DNA of 33,351 nucleotides from Hirschia sp. (GCA_002709235.1 PAQI01000030.1:12586-45936); one strand, 5' to 3'. Positions 1 to 8,260 are shown, numbered from the stretch's first letter. The notes: a model not told the origin generated them from the sequence alone. Numbers and translations are program-made.

Positions 1-927
1 GTGATGCCATTCCCGATCATCCTTGGGCATGAAGGTGTCGGTAAGATCGAAAAGCTCGGAGAGGGTGTCGAAACCGATTATGCGGGTGTGCCCGTTGTCG
101 TGGGAGACCTGGTTGTCTGGTCACCAATTCCGCTATGTGGACGCTGCTATTCCTGCACTGTCCTGCAACAGACACCCTGTGAGAACACCCAGTATTTCGA
201 ACATGCCAACAGGCCAAATTGGGGCTCATATTCAGACTTTGCATGGCTTCCGAGAGGAATGTCCTTCTTCCGTGTACCTGATGGAGCCGACCCTCTGGCT
301 ATAGCATCACTGGGGTGCGCTCTACCTACAGTCTTGCGCGGTTTTGACAGATGCGGTCCGGTTCAACTTAACGACAATGTCGTCGTGCAGGGGGCAGGGC
401 CAGTCGGTTTGTCTGCCGTCCTGGTGGCGTCACAGATGGGCGCACGCTCGATTACTGTCATTGACAAAGCTCCTGCGCGACTGGAGGCCGCAAAGAAACT
501 GGGTGCCACTGGTGTCGTGTCTCTTGACCTTCCCGTGGAGGAGCGCGCTCGTGCGATCGCTGATATTGTAGGGCCCGCAGGAGTCGATGTCGTAATCGAA
601 TGTGCTGGTGTCCTGCCTGCTTTTCCGGAGGGGGTCGATCTGACCGGGCCACATGGTCGCTATATCATATTGGGTTTGTGGGGGGCTATCGGTACACAAC
701 CGATTTCACCACGAGACCTGACAGTCAAGAACCTGACGATTGCCGGCGCTGCCTTTCCTGCACCGCGCAACTATTACCACGGTATGCACCTGGCAGCTCG
801 GCTACAGGACAAGGTGCCGCTCGCTTCACTGATCAGTCACCGTTTCAGCATCGATGACGCCACTGCGGCGCTGGAAGTGACGCGAAATGGGACGGCGACC
901 AAGGCCATTATTGATCCGTCACTTTAA
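1..927 (+). CDS. Zinc-dependent medium-chain alcohol dehydrogenase, 5' end cut by window (CamD-like role)
   Basis: C-terminal 308 residues of a zinc-binding MDR dehydrogenase that oxidises an alcohol to a ketone with NAD(P). Visible are the GHE motif of the catalytic domain (residues 9-11), four structural-zinc cysteines (C46, C49, C52, C60), a further Cys at 106 where the family often has a catalytic-zinc ligand, and a Rossmann glycine motif (GAGPVG, 131-136). The family normally has about 40-60 more residues before the GHE motif, so the gene almost certainly begins upstream of base 1 and the GTG/ATG here are internal codons. It lies 37 bases before a P450cam-like gene in the same direction. 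In Pseudomonas putida, CamD (5-exo-hydroxycamphor dehydrogenase) sits beside P450cam, so oxidation of the P450 product is the likely role. Family call is firm; the substrate is inferred. Confidence 0.88.
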   Translation: MMPFPIILGHEGVGKIEKLGEGVETDYAGVPVVVGDLVVWSPIPLCGRCYSCTVLQQTPCENTQYFEHANRPNWGSYSDFAWLPRGMSFFRVPDGADPLAIASLGCALPTVLRGFDRCGPVQLNDNVVVQGAGPVGLSAVLVASQMGARSITVIDKAPARLEAAKKLGATGVVSLDLPVEERARAIADIVGPAGVDVVIECAGVLPAFPEGVDLTGPHGRYIILGLWGAIGTQPISPRDLTVKNLTIAGAAFPAPRNYYHGMHLAARLQDKVPLASLISHRFSIDDATAALEVTRNGTATKAIIDPSL

Positions 928-964
928 TCGACCCTTTTTATCATTCCGTGCACGAGGAAGTACG

Positions 965-2212
965 ATGAGCACTAGAACAGTACAGGAAAAACATCGCACA
1001 GAAATCCCGGCTCATGTCCCGGCAGATCGCGTATTCGATGTCGACATGTATGCGTTGGATGGCATTGAAGATGGATTCTACGAGGCGTGGAAACGCATTC
1101 AGTCAGATGACATCCCCGACATCATTTACACCCCTTTGACCGGAGGGCATTGGATAGCGACACGCGGCGATGTGATCGATGAAGTCTACCGTAATCCTGA
1201 CCGTTTCTCGAGTGAAGTGATTTTCCTTCCCAAGGAAGCTGGTCAAAAATATGCGATGGTGCCAACGCGGATGGATCCACCTGAGCACACACCCTATCGT
1301 GAAATTCTGGATCGCAGCCTGAACCATAAGCAGATACAGGATGCGGAAGCTGCAGTGCGACAGGCAGCCATAGAGCTCATTGAAGGGTTCGCGGCTGATG
1401 GAAAATGTGATTTCGCTGTCCAGTTTGCGTCGATTTATCCGGTACGGGTCTTTTTGGCGCTTTGCGATCTTCCTATGAGCGATGCAGCTATGTTGGGCGA
1501 ACTCGCTACGAACATGACGCGTCCACCGGGTGATACGCCATCCGAACAGGCAAAGGCACTGGATGAAGCAAATCAGGGCTTTTTCAAATATGTTGAGCCA
1601 ATTATTGAAGCGCGACGAGGAAGTGACCGAACTGACCTTATCTCGGTGATGGTCAACAGCAAGATCAACGGCAAGCCTATGGATGAAGATAAGGTCCTTG
1701 GGCTGATATCACTGCTCTTGCTGGGGGGGCTGGATACAGTCGTGAATTTCCTCAGTTTCCTGATGATCTACCTCGCGCAACATCCGGACAAGGTGAAGGA
1801 GTTATCAGAAGGGCCAGAGAAGCTTTTACGTGGTACCGAGGAAATGTTCAGGCGTTTTCCCGTTGTGTCAGATGCTCGCATGATTGCACATGACTTGACG
1901 TATCGCGGCGTGGAAATGAAAAAAGGCGACATGATCCTCTTGCCAACTGCGCTCCATGGGTTGGATGAAAAATCCAATGAAAATCCATGGGAGTTCGATC
2001 CCGGGCGCCGGAAGATCAAGCATTCGACCTTTGGCCAGGGACCACATCGATGTGCAGGCATGCACCTGGCGCGTCTGGAAGTGATGATCATGCTTGAGGA
2101 ATGGTTCAAGCGTATTCCCGAGTTTCGACTATCTCCGGACGCCAAACCACGATATTTTCCTGGGATTATCGCCGCTGTAGAAGGCGTACCACTAATCTGG
2201 GATAAGAAATGA
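965..2212 (+). CDS. Cytochrome P450, CYP101 (P450cam)-like
   Basis: Haem monooxygenase of 415 residues, colinear with P450cam through almost its whole length. Motifs: I-helix GGLDT (254-258; acid-alcohol pair D257/T258), and the haem loop FGQGPHRCAG (356-365) with Cys363 as thiolate ligand. Aligned by hand with P450cam from memory, substrate-pocket residues F87, Y96 and T101 fall at the same numbers here, and V301, D303 and R305 match P450cam V295, D297 and R299. Y96 hydrogen-bonds the camphor ketone in P450cam, so a camphor-like ketone is a reasonable substrate guess. The ATG at 965 is chosen because AGGAAG lies 5 bases upstream and because it gives exact P450cam numbering; an upstream start at 887 would overlap the dehydrogenase. 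The stop overlaps the next gene by 4 bases. No ferredoxin or ferredoxin reductase gene is in the window. Confidence 0.93.
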   Translation: MSTRTVQEKHRTEIPAHVPADRVFDVDMYALDGIEDGFYEAWKRIQSDDIPDIIYTPLTGGHWIATRGDVIDEVYRNPDRFSSEVIFLPKEAGQKYAMVPTRMDPPEHTPYREILDRSLNHKQIQDAEAAVRQAAIELIEGFAADGKCDFAVQFASIYPVRVFLALCDLPMSDAAMLGELATNMTRPPGDTPSEQAKALDEANQGFFKYVEPIIEARRGSDRTDLISVMVNSKINGKPMDEDKVLGLISLLLLGGLDTVVNFLSFLMIYLAQHPDKVKELSEGPEKLLRGTEEMFRRFPVVSDARMIAHDLTYRGVEMKKGDMILLPTALHGLDEKSNENPWEFDPGRRKIKHSTFGQGPHRCAGMHLARLEVMIMLEEWFKRIPEFRLSPDAKPRYFPGIIAAVEGVPLIWDKK

Positions 2213-2691
2213 CGGATAATGGCAAGGAATATCGTCGGATACTGGGGCACTACCCAACAGGAGTTTGTGCCGTTACGGCGATGAAGGACAATGGCGTTCC
2301 TGCGGGACTGATCGTTGGGTCCTTCACCTCGGTTTCTCTGAATCCAATGTTGGTTGCGTTCTTTCCTGACCGGTCTTCAACCAGCTGGCCTGAGATCAAG
2401 GCAACAGGGCGATTTTGCGTCAATGTGCTGGCCGATTGCCAACAGGATGTATGCAAGGAATTGTCGGCAAAAGGTGATAACAAATTCAAGAATGTTGGTT
2501 ATCACCTTTCCAAGCTTGGATCTCCCATCTTGGATGGGGCGCTCGCCTGGATCGACTGTACGCTCGACGAAGTGCATGAGGCCGGAGATCATTTTATCGT
2601 GTTGGGAAAGGTTCATGATCTGAACCTGCATCAGCAAGGTGACCCGATGATCTTTCACAAGGGCGGATATAGCCGCGTATTACCGATATGA
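2209..2691 (+). CDS. Flavin reductase (HpaC/Fred-type, FMN-binding split barrel)
   Basis: Protein of 160 residues of the flavin-reductase domain family, which uses NAD(P)H to make free reduced FMN or FAD for a separate oxygenase. Family features visible are the N-terminal YPTGVCAVTA stretch (14-23), SFTSVSLNPMLVAFF (39-53, flavin site), FCVNVLA (68-74), and the C-terminal FHKGGYSR segment. Length is normal. Its ATG overlaps the P450 stop (ATGA), so the two are translationally coupled. P450cam-type enzymes take electrons from a ferredoxin, so the probable clients are the two luciferase-like monooxygenases further along; two-component diketocamphane monooxygenases need such a reductase. A strong hairpin follows the stop. 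Confidence 0.9.
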   Translation: MTDNGKEYRRILGHYPTGVCAVTAMKDNGVPAGLIVGSFTSVSLNPMLVAFFPDRSSTSWPEIKATGRFCVNVLADCQQDVCKELSAKGDNKFKNVGYHLSKLGSPILDGALAWIDCTLDEVHEAGDHFIVLGKVHDLNLHQQGDPMIFHKGGYSRVLPI

Positions 2692-2697
2692 TAAAAA

Positions 2698-2737
2698 GCG
2701 CCGCCTGACGATAAGACTACTTGTCGTCAGGCGGCGC
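2698..2737. terminator. Bidirectional hairpin terminator between convergent genes
   Basis: Perfect 14-bp stem (2698-2711 pairing with 2724-2737), GC-rich, with a 12-base loop, located between the flavin reductase stop and the convergent RibB gene stop. Five A residues at 2693-2697 give a U-run after the stem in minus-strand RNA, so it is a good intrinsic terminator for the ligase-ribB operon. The plus-strand side lacks a clear U-run. Confidence 0.85.
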
Positions 2738-2764
2738 TAGGCACTTCTGATTGGATACAACCTT

Positions 2765-3916
2765 CTAAAGCAATTCTGAATGGGCGAGTCGTAGGGGCGG
2801 TGTGGCCATGTCTTCGCGCAATGCAAGCCGCCCGCATACGGTGAGGCCAAAGCCTTCGAGCGCGGCGAGTTTGGATTTGCTGGAAGTGAGCAATGTCATC
2901 TTGCTGACACCTAGATCCAGAAGGATTTGAGCGCCTATACCGTAGTCACGGTTTGCATTTGTGTCGTGGTAATTTTTGCGCCCACCAGAAATTCTACGCG
3001 ACAGTGATGTTGGGCTTGGATCGCGAACGAATACAACGGCAGCAGGCCCGGTATGTTGGGATATGGCGCGTAAGGCCAGTGGGACGTAATTGCGGTGTGC
3101 GGCTGTCCATCCCAAAAGATCAGCAGTCATGTCGACCTGATGAACTCGCGTCAACGTAACTGAATCCGGCTTGATGTCACCTTTTACAATGGCAACATGT
3201 TCGCCGCCGTCGATAAGGTTTCGATAGACCTTGATCGTCAGAGGTTCTTCGCAATGATGACTCTCAAACGGTGCGCTTGCGACAAGTTCGACGATTTTTT
3301 CCAGCTTACGCCGATAGGCAATCAGATCTGCTATCGTTCCAACCTTCAAACCATGTTGCGATGCAAACTTCAGCAGTTCAGGTAGGCGCGCCATGGTGCC
3401 ATCATCATTCATGACCTCACAAATCACACCTGCAGGATTCAATCCGGCAATTCTGGAAATATCGACCGCAGCTTCGGTATGGCCAGCCCGTACCAGAACC
3501 CCACCATCGCGTGCGGTAAGAGGGAAAACATGGCCAGGAGACACAAGATCCGCGTCTGTCTTTGTGGGATCAACAGCAACGGCTATTGTGTGTGCTCGAT
3601 CCATTGCGGAAATGCCTGTCGTGACACCTTCACGCGCTTCGATCGACACAGTGAAGGCGGTTTCGTAGCCTGACTGATTATTGCGTGCCATTGGTACAAG
3701 GTTCAGTTCATCGGCCCGCGCCTTGGTGATGGCGACGCAAATCAATCCACGTGCGTGTTTCGCCATGAAATTGATCTGGGCTGACGTTGCAAACTGGGCG
3801 GGAATGATGACATCGCCCTCATTTTCTCGATCATCTGCATCAACGAGTATGTAGGGCTTACCCTCTTTTGCGTCCTGAATAATGTCTTCGATCGGTGAGA
3901 CTTGGCTGCTCGACAT
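2765..3916 (-). CDS. ribB: 3,4-dihydroxy-2-butanone-4-phosphate synthase with degenerate GTP cyclohydrolase II-like domain (RibBA-type)
   Basis: Makes the four-carbon precursor of riboflavin from ribulose 5-phosphate. The N-terminal DHBP-synthase domain (about 1-210) has the DDRENEGD acidic motif and the [10 protein letters not shown] motif. The C-terminal part is related to GTP cyclohydrolase II and keeps [10 protein letters not shown] and [15 protein letters not shown], but where an active enzyme has three zinc-binding cysteines this one reads [16 protein letters not shown], so cyclohydrolase activity is probably lost. That pattern is common in alphaproteobacterial RibBA proteins. The ATG at 3916 (383 residues) is chosen because a GGGAGAA site precedes it and it starts 5 bases after the ligase stop; a longer reading to 4141 would lie inside the ligase gene. 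Being second in a ligase operon, it should follow catabolic control rather than FMN control. Confidence 0.9.
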   Translation of the reverse strand: MSSSQVSPIEDIIQDAKEGKPYILVDADDRENEGDVIIPAQFATSAQINFMAKHARGLICVAITKARADELNLVPMARNNQSGYETAFTVSIEAREGVTTGISAMDRAHTIAVAVDPTKTDADLVSPGHVFPLTARDGGVLVRAGHTEAAVDISRIAGLNPAGVICEVMNDDGTMARLPELLKFASQHGLKVGTIADLIAYRRKLEKIVELVASAPFESHHCEEPLTIKVYRNLIDGGEHVAIVKGDIKPDSVTLTRVHQVDMTADLLGWTAAHRNYVPLALRAISQHTGPAAVVFVRDPSPTSLSRRISGGRKNYHDTNANRDYGIGAQILLDLGVSKMTLLTSSKSKLAALEGFGLTVCGRLALREDMATPPLRLAHSELL

Positions 3917-3921
3917 CGCTC

Positions 3922-5643
3922 TTATTCTCCCTTTTGTGTCGCCTGGACCTTGGCCAATGCGATCTTTTTGAGTTCGGCTTTCTGGACTTTGCCGGTGCCT
4001 GTTTTTGGCAGATCTTCGTCCTCGATGAACCAGATGTCGCGAGGCAGTTTGTATGCTGCGACTCGTTCTTTCAGGTAGTTCATGATTTCTTTCGCGCCGA
4101 TGGTGCTGCCTTTGCTGCGGACGATCCATGCGCATCCGCACTCGCCGAAATTGTCATCCGGCATTCCGATGAAAAATGCCTGTGAAATGTCAGCATGGCC
4201 TGTCAGGATTTGCTCAAGTTCTTTTGGGGAAACCAGTTCACCTTTACTCTTGTAGAGTTCCTTTGAGCGTCCGGTTAGAAATAGATTGCCGTCTGGTCGG
4301 AATTGCCCAAGGTCACCCATTCGGATCCAGCCTCCGGGTAGGAAGAGCTTTTCTGTGGCCTCTGGTTGCCGAAAATACCCCTTGCTGTTCATTGGGCTAC
4401 GACAGCACAATTCGCCTTCCATTCCCCAGGGCAGGTCTGCGCCGGTTTCTGGATCGATTGTCTTGAATTCTGCGATCAGACCATTTTGTTCCGGAATGCC
4501 AGCAAGGCCAGCCTGAACGATAGAGCCTTGTGTTTCCGCAACGGTTTCAAGGTCATCACCTGGCACGGTACAGATAACCGTAGCAGTCACTTCGGTCTGT
4601 CCGTAACTGGTTATGATATTGTCGCAATCGAAGATGTTTCGAATTTGCTCCCATACCCATGCCGGGGTAGGCGCTGCAGCGCTGTGGATAGCAGTGAGTG
4701 ACGTAAAATCATAATCACCTTTGGATGCTTGGTCCATCAGGGCAATTGTCATTGTGGGCACGGCCATCAGATATGTGGCCTGGTGACGCCCAATAGCGGT
4801 CAGGATCTTATCCGGATCAAATTTCAGCAGTGGCACGATAGAGCCGCCGACGATCATTCCTGATAGCAGCCCGACGACCAGTCCGAATCCATGGTACAGG
4901 GGCAATGAGAATATCGCCCTGCGACCATTCTCGAAGGCCTGATGATAGGCTCCGGCATAAGCGGCGCGTAACAGGTTATCATGCGTAATCTCAACACCTT
5001 TGGGGCGGCCGGTCGTGCCCGAAGTGAACATTATTACGGCGCTATCTTCACTGTTTGAAGATGTACCAGTGTAAGATGCGGACGAGCTGGAAAGCTCTTT
5101 CAGGAATTCCTCGGGCGTGTCGCGCTTGAAAACCAAGCCGCCGCGCAGATTCGGCATCGTTTCGCACTTACCTTCACTCCATCCAGGTAGCGTGTCGTCG
5201 AGCATGTTCTTGAAATTACGAGAACCAAAACGGTCCATGCTGATCAGAAAGCAGCAATCGGCTTCGCCGATAACGAATGCGAGTTCATCGGGTCGATAGA
5301 GCGTGTTGATTGGTACTGCAACTGCGCCAATCCTCCATATTGCGAACAAGAGGGGGACGGTCATTGGATCGTTTGCCATGACCATCGCAATGCGTTCTCC
5401 GGGCCTGATTCCTCGCCCTGCCAGGCCAGATGCAATTTTGCGCGACATCTCGGCTACCTGGCAATAATCCACCGTTTCATCGTCTGTGATGATCAGTGGA
5501 CGTTGGCCATAGTCTTTCAGTGCCCAGTCAAGATATTCAGGAATAGACTGCATTTTCCATTCTGAATGTCGGCGATCAATTTCCTGTCGGTTCGCTTGAA
5601 TCTGCTGCTCGCGTTGATCGCGGGTCTCTTTACAGTCTTGCAT
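3922..5643 (-). CDS. AMP-dependent acyl-CoA synthetase/ligase
   Basis: ANL-superfamily enzyme of 573 residues that adenylates a carboxylic acid and transfers it to CoA. The phosphate-binding loop FTSGTTGRPKG is at 206-216, the YGQTE motif follows in mid-protein, the hinge/GDLGQFRPDG region is present, and the C-terminal PKTGTGKVQK carries the catalytic lysine. The start at 5643 has AGGA about 8 bases upstream; the hydrophilic first 30 residues before SIPEYLDW are longer than usual, so an internal ATG at residue 31 is possible. It forms an operon with ribB (5-base gap). In camphor catabolism the acid released by diketocamphane lactone opening is CoA-activated, so this is a candidate for that step. 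Divergent from the monooxygenase at 6111, with dyad CCTA-N8-TAGG elements in between. Confidence 0.92.
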   Translation of the reverse strand: MQDCKETRDQREQQIQANRQEIDRRHSEWKMQSIPEYLDWALKDYGQRPLIITDDETVDYCQVAEMSRKIASGLAGRGIRPGERIAMVMANDPMTVPLLFAIWRIGAVAVPINTLYRPDELAFVIGEADCCFLISMDRFGSRNFKNMLDDTLPGWSEGKCETMPNLRGGLVFKRDTPEEFLKELSSSSASYTGTSSNSEDSAVIMFTSGTTGRPKGVEITHDNLLRAAYAGAYHQAFENGRRAIFSLPLYHGFGLVVGLLSGMIVGGSIVPLLKFDPDKILTAIGRHQATYLMAVPTMTIALMDQASKGDYDFTSLTAIHSAAAPTPAWVWEQIRNIFDCDNIITSYGQTEVTATVICTVPGDDLETVAETQGSIVQAGLAGIPEQNGLIAEFKTIDPETGADLPWGMEGELCCRSPMNSKGYFRQPEATEKLFLPGGWIRMGDLGQFRPDGNLFLTGRSKELYKSKGELVSPKELEQILTGHADISQAFFIGMPDDNFGECGCAWIVRSKGSTIGAKEIMNYLKERVAAYKLPRDIWFIEDEDLPKTGTGKVQKAELKKIALAKVQATQKGE

Positions 5644-5656
5644 AAAGAATTCCTAC

Positions 5657-5672
5657 CCTAATGCCGTTTAGT
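5657..5672. promoter_or_regulatory. Candidate operator site A (CCTA-N8-TAGG class, one mismatch)
   Basis: Reads CCTAATGCCGTTTAGT; CTAA and TTAG form an inverted repeat around 6 bases. It lies 13 bases upstream of the ligase ATG, where a bound repressor would block transcription or early elongation. It shares length and spacing with four other sites in the window. Confidence 0.5.
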
Positions 5673-5857
5673 TTATTCGTGATATTCTTTCACGATTTGT
5701 CTGATTTTAGTGTGTCTTCCGACATCGCTTCCATTCAAGGCCGGCGTTCAGAATGTTCTGGTGCTTCGTATTCATAGGCTTGAACGCACTGATCTCGCGG
5801 ACCCATACTCTCTATGTCCTGAGTGTATCATGTAACGCGATCTAGTGAAGCCCGAAG

Positions 5858-5873
5858 CCTAATAATAGTTAGA
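5858..5873. promoter_or_regulatory. Candidate operator site B (one mismatch)
   Basis: Reads CCTAATAATAGTTAGA, with CTAA/TTAG arms around 6 bases. It sits near the middle of the 467-base divergent promoter region between the ligase and the first luciferase-like monooxygenase. Confidence 0.5.
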
Positions 5874-5976
5874 TTTTCTAGAGTTGGGTGTTTTGTGGGG
5901 CATGAGTTTGATGCGCCTGTGATGTGGAGGCATGTGCTCCATTTTTTTATCTCTCTCGGCTGAACGAGTCGACACA

Positions 5977-5992
5977 CCTACTAAGAAGTAGG
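5977..5992. promoter_or_regulatory. Candidate operator site C (perfect dyad)
   Basis: Reads CCTACTAAGAAGTAGG: a perfect 6-bp inverted repeat with a 4-base centre, which also fits CCTA-N8-TAGG exactly. It lies about 120 bases upstream of the monooxygenase start. Confidence 0.55.
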
Positions 5993-6056
5993 CAATATAT
6001 GCACTAAAAATGATCAGTACCACAGAAAAAGCATTAGAATGAATGTTGCAACAGTG

Positions 6057-6072
6057 CCTAATAGGCGTTAGG
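6057..6072. promoter_or_regulatory. Candidate operator site D (perfect dyad)
   Basis: Reads CCTAATAGGCGTTAGG, flanked by G and C so that the arms extend to GCCTA/TAGGC. It ends 38 bases before the ATG at 6111, probably overlapping or following the promoter of the monooxygenase-lactonase-TetR operon. Confidence 0.6.
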
Positions 6073-6110
6073 CTGCATGCGAACAGATTGAAGATTTGGA
6101 GATTGAAGTA

Positions 6111-7226
6111 ATGGATGTGGGCCTCGGATTAACCTTTCAGAATCTTCACGATCGCGTGTCAGACGCGGACGTGTTCAGGCATGAGCTTTCACTTGCTTCT
6201 CGAGCTGAAGATCAGGGCTTCGACTCCATCTGGACGCCTGAGCACCATTTCACCGGATACATGATGACGCCGAATGTTCCGCAATTTCTGTCTTGGGTTG
6301 CCGGGCAGACCAAGCGGATCAAACTTGGCACTACAGTAACAGTTCTGCCTTGGCACAATCCTGTACGTATCGCTGAAAGTTTTCTTCTGCTTGATCACTA
6401 TTCAGAGGGCAGGGCGATCCTCGGTGTGGGGCGCGGGCTTGGCAAAGAAGAGTTCGACGGCTTCAATGTTCCGATGGGAGAGGCGCGCAAACGCTTTCGT
6501 GAATATGCTGAAGCCTTGTTGCAGGGCTTGGAGTCCGGCGTCATGGAATATGACGGCGAGTATCTGAAACAGAAGCGCGTGGAATTGAGGCCACGTCCTT
6601 ATTCCAGCTATAGCGGACGCGTGTTTGCATCTGCCGTTTCGCCAGAGTCGGTCAAGCTGATGGCTTCGCTGAATGTCGGATTGATGATTATCGCCCAAAA
6701 GCCCTGGAATCGGGTCGAGGAAGACCTGGAAGCTTATCGGTCCAGGTTTCGGGCCATGTCTGGCGCAGAGCCGCCCAAGCCTGTCGTTGTTGCCTTTGTA
6801 GCGTGCAATGAAGACCAGGCTAAAGCAAAGGAAATGCGAGACAAATATCTGGTCGAATATGCACGATCAACCTCATCTTTCTACCAGTTTGGGAACAAGG
6901 AGTTCGCCTCTATCGAAGGTTATGAATACTACGGGGCGTTGGCAAATAGCATCGAGAAGAATGGAATTGAAAAATTCAACGAATTCCTGGCCGACCTTCA
7001 GATCTGGGGTCGCCCTGAAGAGGTGATCGAGAAACTCAAGATCATGCAAGAGCGTTTCGATGTCGGTAAGTTTATCATCTACACCCAGTTCGGTGACATG
7101 CCCTTCGATGTGGGCCGTGAAAACTATGAGCTTGTGGCCCGCAAGGTCCTTCCGGCACTGAAGGATATTGATGTCTCGGCTCGAGGGGAGAGTGGGGCCT
7201 CATCAAGTGTGAACTCTATACTTTGA
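6111..7226 (+). CDS. Luciferase-like (LLM) flavin-dependent monooxygenase
   Basis: Bacterial-luciferase-fold monooxygenase of 371 residues that would use reduced FMN from a partner reductase and O2. Supporting segments are the N-terminal DVGLGLTFQN strand, EDQGFDSIWTPEHHF, TTVTVLPWHNPVRIAE, the GRAILGVGRG loop, and the C-terminal GRPEEVIEKL motif typical of LLM proteins. The ATG at 6111 is preferred over a TTG 15 bases upstream because GGAG at 6097-6100 spaces correctly to it. It is only distantly related to the monooxygenase at 8960-10078, so the substrates probably differ. It is followed at 68 bases by a lactonase-like gene; a monooxygenase forming a lactone and a lactonase opening it is a sensible pair. 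It could replace the second, type I Baeyer-Villiger step of the Pseudomonas camphor route; this is inference. Confidence 0.87.
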   Translation: MDVGLGLTFQNLHDRVSDADVFRHELSLASRAEDQGFDSIWTPEHHFTGYMMTPNVPQFLSWVAGQTKRIKLGTTVTVLPWHNPVRIAESFLLLDHYSEGRAILGVGRGLGKEEFDGFNVPMGEARKRFREYAEALLQGLESGVMEYDGEYLKQKRVELRPRPYSSYSGRVFASAVSPESVKLMASLNVGLMIIAQKPWNRVEEDLEAYRSRFRAMSGAEPPKPVVVAFVACNEDQAKAKEMRDKYLVEYARSTSSFYQFGNKEFASIEGYEYYGALANSIEKNGIEKFNEFLADLQIWGRPEEVIEKLKIMQERFDVGKFIIYTQFGDMPFDVGRENYELVARKVLPALKDIDVSARGESGASSSVNSIL

Positions 7227-7294
7227 TACCAAACGGAAGAGTTGGTTTGAACAATGGCTATTGAGTCAATTTCTGAATAGGGAGGAGAATTGAT

Positions 7295-8230
7295 ATGACA
7301 GAAGGACGAGGTTGGCGTTGCCTTTGGGAGGCCAAGGCCATTCTGGGCGAGAGTACCGTCTGGGATGAGCGCGACGGATGTGTGTACTGGGTCGATATTG
7401 AAGCGCCTGGAATACACTGGTTTGAAATTGCCACAGGTCGTCGGCAAAGCTGGGTTGCACCTGAGTGGATCAGCGCGATAGCGCCGAGAGCCTCTGGAGG
7501 ATTCATAGCGTCCTGTGCCAGCGGGATCGCACATGTTGATCCGCACAAACAGATCTTTGCCCCATTCCTGCAACCAATCCCGAATCCTGCCAAGGCGCGG
7601 TTGAACGATGGTGTAACAGACGCCAAGGGGCGTTACTGGACGGGATCATGCGATTGCGCTCAGTGGGATGACAGTACGACAGCTGAGGACAAGGAAAGCA
7701 CCCTCGGAAATTTTGACACCCGGAATACGGGCGAATTGTACCGAATTGATATCAATGGAACGGCTTCCACCGAAGAGCGCGATATGGTGACGGCGAATGG
7801 TCCGGCATTCAGTCCCGATGGCAAGACGGCGTATGTCAATGATTCCATGCCGCTTGTAAGCTGGGCCTATGATGTGGCGGATGACGGAAGCCTCTCAAAT
7901 CGCCGGGACTTCCTGACATTCAAACCCGAAGACGGCTACCCCGATGGCATGGCAGTTGATGTTGAGGGGCATATCTGGATGGCATTTTATGAAAGCGACA
8001 AGCTTCGTCGCTTTGCTCCGGATGGATCTTTGACCGAAGAACGCCATTTGCCGGTGATGCGCGGACTACGTCCGGCATTTGGTGGAGATGATTTTTCGAG
8101 GCTGTTTCTTATCACCGGTTCACAAGGCTATGATGAGGCAAGATTTTCCAGGGAACCACTGGCGGGAGGGTTGTTTGAAATTCTCGACATAGCTGTTCCT
8201 GGTGTGCCGACAACTCCTTTTATGGGGTGA
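7295..8230 (+). CDS. SMP-30/gluconolactonase/LRE-family lactone hydrolase
   Basis: Six-bladed beta-propeller hydrolase of 311 residues, the usual family length. Expected metal-ligand positions are present: Glu in ILGESTVWDE near the N-terminus, Asn in KARLNDG, Asn in TANGPAFSPDG, and Asp in YPDGMAVDVEG. The N-terminal WVDIEAPGIHWF blade and a near-terminal RPAFGGDD also fit. The start has a strong GGAGGAG site 8 bases upstream. It follows a luciferase-like monooxygenase in the same direction and ends 30 bases before a TetR gene, so it is probably mid-operon. Likely role: hydrolysing a lactone made by one of the flavin monooxygenases. Substrate unknown. Confidence 0.88.
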   Translation: MTEGRGWRCLWEAKAILGESTVWDERDGCVYWVDIEAPGIHWFEIATGRRQSWVAPEWISAIAPRASGGFIASCASGIAHVDPHKQIFAPFLQPIPNPAKARLNDGVTDAKGRYWTGSCDCAQWDDSTTAEDKESTLGNFDTRNTGELYRIDINGTASTEERDMVTANGPAFSPDGKTAYVNDSMPLVSWAYDVADDGSLSNRRDFLTFKPEDGYPDGMAVDVEGHIWMAFYESDKLRRFAPDGSLTEERHLPVMRGLRPAFGGDDFSRLFLITGSQGYDEARFSREPLAGGLFEILDIAVPGVPTTPFMG

Positions 8231-8260
8231 TGAAAGTCTCGACTTCCCTTCGACGCCCAA

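Larger units (their letters stand above)
5644..6110. promoter_or_regulatory. Divergent promoter region between ligase-ribB and monooxygenase operons
   Basis: AT-richer than the flanking genes and without a credible coding frame. It contains four related dyads (separate entries) and must hold the promoters for both directions. I could not assign -35/-10 boxes with confidence. Confidence 0.7.

Noticed and set aside
887-964. Extended P450 start overlapping the dehydrogenase
   Set aside because: The extra residues have no P450 character, and the ATG at 965 has a proper ribosome site and gives P450cam numbering.
1768-2250. 160-residue open frame antisense to the P450
   Set aside because: No ribosome site or family resemblance, and it mirrors conserved P450 codons.
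3917-4141. N-terminal extension of the RibB reading frame
   Set aside because: It lies wholly inside the ligase coding region and has low-complexity basic sequence; the ATG at 3916 has its own ribosome site.
3900-6110. FMN riboswitch controlling ribB
   Set aside because: No FMN-aptamer-like conserved leader is seen before ribB or the ligase, and only 5 bases separate the two genes.
7124-7626. Minus-strand open frames across the lactonase start
   Set aside because: Shadow frames of the lactonase and monooxygenase genes, with no recognisable protein features.
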